DNA of 64,000 bases from Paenibacillus oryzae. Its GTDB lineage: Bacteria > Bacillota > Bacilli > Paenibacillales > Paenibacillaceae. Location of the stretch: assembly GCF_001675045.1 (NCBI RefSeq), contig NZ_LYPA01000080.1:62001-126000 (forward strand), written 5' to 3'. The number at the start of each line of letters is the position of its first letter. Within the stretch, counting starts at the first letter, position 1. The position numbers and the translations under genes are program-made. This document shows, piece by piece, positions 62,034 through 64,000 of the stretch. The notes under the pieces are model-generated. The model was not told the DNA's origin and did no database searches. It saw only the letters and a list, made by a program, of their open reading frames with translations.

Positions 62034-62915
62034 ATGGGACAAAAAGCAGATTTGGTGCTGGACGTTAAATCGCAGCTGGGTGAAGGACCTCTTTGGCTGG
62101 CAGATCAAGGAATGTTGGCCTGGGTAGATATTGAGGGGCGCTGTATTGAATTTCTTCAGCTCGAAACCGGCGAACGCCGGAGTATTTCGGTTGGCGCGCG
62201 GATAGGAGCTGTGGTGGAATCGGAGGATGGGCGTCTGGTTTGCGCCCTGCAAAATGGCTTGCATTATTTGGACCCTGAAACGGAACAGCTTGAATTCATT
62301 GGAGACCCTGAGCAGGATCTGGAGGGCAATCGGTTTAATGACGGCAAATGTGATCCTGCTGGACGATTCTGGGCGGGTACTATGCCATTAAGCGGTCCCG
62401 AAGCTTCAGGCTCGTTGTACATGCTGGACAAGGACGGGGAAATACATAGGAAGGTGCAGGATATTCGCTGCTCCAACGGCCTGGGATGGAGCCTCGATGG
62501 AACCCGGATGTATTATATCGACACGCCAACGAGGCGGATTGATGTTTTTCATTATGACAGCGCTACCGGAGAAATAAGTGAAAGGCAGCCGCTGGTGGAG
62601 GTACCGTCCGAGCTTGGTTCCCCTGATGGCATGACAGTAGATGCGGAGGGCAAAATATGGCTGGCCCATTGGGGCGGCTCCTGCATCACCCGTTGGGACC
62701 CTGCAACCGGAAAACAGCTGGACAAGGTTGAGCTCCCGGTTTCGCAGGTCACCTCATGCGCTTTTGGCGGCAAAGATCTGGACGTGCTGTACATTACTTC
62801 GGCAAGAGTTGGGCTTAGCGAGGAAAAGCTTGCAAAGGAGCCTCTGGCGGGAGGGGTGTTCTCTTATATCCCCGGTGTAAAAGGGCTGCCTGCTTCGCGT
62901 TATAGCAGCAACTAA
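62034..62915 (+). CDS. SMP-30/gluconolactonase-family lactonase
   Basis: A 293-residue six-bladed propeller of the SMP-30/Gnl/LRE family. Metal ligands are visible: the Glu in SQLGEGPLW, Asn in GNRFNDGKCDPAGRFWAGTM, Asn in RCSNGLGWSLDGTRMYY and Asp in GSPDGMTVDAEGKIW. It hydrolyses sugar lactones to acids with Ca2+ or Zn2+ in the cytoplasm. The start at 62034 is set by AGAAGGAG 8-9 bp ahead, rather than a GTG at 62001. It follows the hydrolase after about 45 bp. Context gives no specific pathway; a lactonase could also feed the acid-sugar pathway at 3-13 kb, but the distance makes this speculative. Confidence 0.9.
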   Translation: MGQKADLVLDVKSQLGEGPLWLADQGMLAWVDIEGRCIEFLQLETGERRSISVGARIGAVVESEDGRLVCALQNGLHYLDPETEQLEFIGDPEQDLEGNRFNDGKCDPAGRFWAGTMPLSGPEASGSLYMLDKDGEIHRKVQDIRCSNGLGWSLDGTRMYYIDTPTRRIDVFHYDSATGEISERQPLVEVPSELGSPDGMTVDAEGKIWLAHWGGSCITRWDPATGKQLDKVELPVSQVTSCAFGGKDLDVLYITSARVGLSEEKLAKEPLAGGVFSYIPGVKGLPASRYSSN

Positions 62916-63083
62916 AGCCTCTGCAGCAGCAATAAGCCAACGCTCATCCCATCTCAAGGGGCTGACCAACTGATTAAGGCAGTGCAATAAACAAGGATTA
63001 CCTCGTCGCGCAAGAATCTGAATGGATAGATAGACAGTGTGATGAAAATCGGCTAAAAGCGTAGTTTAAACCGCGCGAAACGC

Positions 63084-63125
63084 AAAAACAAGCGGCCTCC
63101 CCAAAGGGTTTGCCGCTTGTTTTTG
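63084..63125. terminator. Bidirectional terminator before the LLM oxidoreductase
   Basis: AAAAACAAGCGGC pairs with GCCGCTTGTTTTT. The left A-run provides a T-run for the minus-strand gene ending at 63194, and the right T-run serves the lactonase. Confidence 0.8.
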
Positions 63126-63193
63126 TTTGCCCATTGCGATGCGTAAGGGCACTGCTGTGCGGAAGGGCGTTGCAATGGGCATTACTGGAGGGG

Positions 63194-64000
63194 TTAGTCT
63201 TGCTTGCTTTTATTTTTCTCCAATTCCTTGCGTACGATAGGAGCTACCTTTGTTCCCAGCAGCTCGATGGAGCGCAATACATCGCGATGTGGCATTGCGC
63301 CAACATCGACATGATGGAAGAAGCGGGTAAGGCCAAGGTTTTTGTGCAGCAAAATAATTTTTTCGGCAACGTATTCGGGATCGCCGAGATACAGCGCGCC
63401 GCGCAGACTGCGGGAGGAGTCGAATGCCGCCCGGTCATAATGAGGCCAGCCGCGCTCGCGGCCGATTGTGTTAAGCTGAACCTGATGATACGGGAAATAC
63501 ATATCTGCCGCTTCCTCGGTCGTGTCGGCGATAAAGCCGTGGGAGTGCGAGGCGATTTGCAGCTTCTCCGGATCATGTCCGGCTTGCTTGGCCGCTCTTT
63601 TGTAAAGGTCCACTAATTGGGCGAATCTTTCCGGCATACCCCCGATGATGGCGAATACGATAGGAAGTCCCAGCGTGCCGGCGCGAATAGCGGATTCCGG
63701 GTTGCCGCCGCTTGCGATCCATACGGGAAGCTGTTCCTGGACAGCCCGCGGATAAACACCCCGATTATTAATGGCAGGGCGGTGTCCGCCGCGCCAGGTT
63801 ACCTTTTCATTATCCCGAACCTTAAGCAGCAGCTCCAGGTTTTGTTCAAATAATTCATCATAATGATCAAGACTATAGCCAAATAGCGGGAACGACTCGA
63901 TAAAGGAACCGCGTCCTGCCATAATTTCTGCGCGTCCGTTGGAGATGCCGTCCAAGGTTGCATAGTTTTGATAAACGCGGACAGGGTCGGCCGAAGACAG
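63194..64000 (-). CDS. LLM-class flavin-dependent oxidoreductase, 5' end outside window
   Basis: A partial minus-strand frame that continues past position 64000. The last 268 residues show the luciferase-like (alpha/beta barrel) family pattern: LSSADPVRVYQNYATLDGISNGRAE near the truncated start, then FPLFGYSLDHYDELFEQNLELLLKVRDNEKVTW, VYPRAVQEQLPVWIASGGNPESAIRAGTLGLPI and MYFPYHQVQLNTIGRERGWP. Such enzymes use reduced FMN or F420 to hydroxylate or oxidise small molecules. The missing part is expected to be about 80-90 residues. It ends before a bidirectional terminator. The substrate is unknown. Confidence 0.85.
   Translation of the reverse strand: MSSADPVRVYQNYATLDGISNGRAEIMAGRGSFIESFPLFGYSLDHYDELFEQNLELLLKVRDNEKVTWRGGHRPAINNRGVYPRAVQEQLPVWIASGGNPESAIRAGTLGLPIVFAIIGGMPERFAQLVDLYKRAAKQAGHDPEKLQIASHSHGFIADTTEEAADMYFPYHQVQLNTIGRERGWPHYDRAAFDSSRSLRGALYLGDPEYVAEKIILLHKNLGLTRFFHHVDVGAMPHRDVLRSIELLGTKVAPIVRKELEKNKSKQD

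Overview
The window looks like chromosomal DNA of a Gram-positive, saprophytic Paenibacillus-type bacterium (Bacillota). The signs are strong AGGAGG-like ribosome sites with frequent GTG and TTG starts, moderate GC, large hybrid sensor kinases, lipoprotein sugar-binding proteins with no local ABC ATPase, and a dense set of glycoside hydrolases (GH43, GH3, GH35, GH30-GH43). I see no rRNA, tRNA, transposase, prophage or CRISPR array. The assignment rests on gene content and style, not on a database match.

Layout. 1-2.8 kb: the end of an unknown gene, an aldehyde dehydrogenase and an SDR-fold protein. 2.9-12.9 kb: an AT-richer catabolic cluster for a sugar acid. It has a minus-strand operon (DUF1537 kinase, Fe-alcohol dehydrogenase, DapA-type aldolase, PdxA2-type dehydrogenase, BNR/sialidase-like protein), a divergent PrpR-type regulator, and a second operon with an SLC13/DASS-type permease and an esterase. 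Both promoter regions carry a pair of TGTTTC-N5-GAAACA palindromes 60-61 bp apart, so I infer one regulon. 13.2-17.1 kb: an OmpR-type two-component system with two PepSY proteins that have aspartate-rich tails. 17.2-18.1 kb: a small operon of three short unknown genes, one of them a 58-residue beta/gamma-crystallin-like protein.

18.3-52.6 kb is a large glycan-utilisation region. It holds GH43, a circularly permuted GH3, a receiver-SARP regulator with a giant hybrid kinase, GH35 and a LacI regulator. Next come two duplicated binding lipoproteins under near-identical promoters, then a tightly packed operon: a very large binding protein with carbohydrate-binding-like N-terminal domains, permease pair 1, an NHL-TPR protein, a YIP1-type membrane protein, a DUF5696 protein, permease pair 2 and a membrane-anchored GH30-GH43 fusion. 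A sugar isomerase/epimerase-like protein and an unknown probable (alpha/alpha)6-barrel protein follow. The enzyme set (GH35 plus GH30 plus two GH43) would suit an arabinogalactan-like galactan, but this is inference. The NHL/YIP1/DUF5696/double-permease operon is my best candidate for an undescribed system.

52.6-53.2 kb is a gene-free stretch with a 52-bp-period palindrome array and a 9-bp repeat tract. 53.2-54.1 kb is an orphan argC. 54.3-61.2 kb is a second candidate system: an AAA+ ATPase, small membrane proteins and a TPR protein on the minus strand, facing away from a coiled-coil membrane protein, a fusion of a binding-protein-like domain with a vWA domain, and a TelA protein. Both the AAA and TPR genes show homopolymer frameshifts. 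61.2-64 kb: an alpha/beta hydrolase with an apparent ATT start, an SMP-30/gluconolactonase and a partial LLM flavin oxidoreductase.
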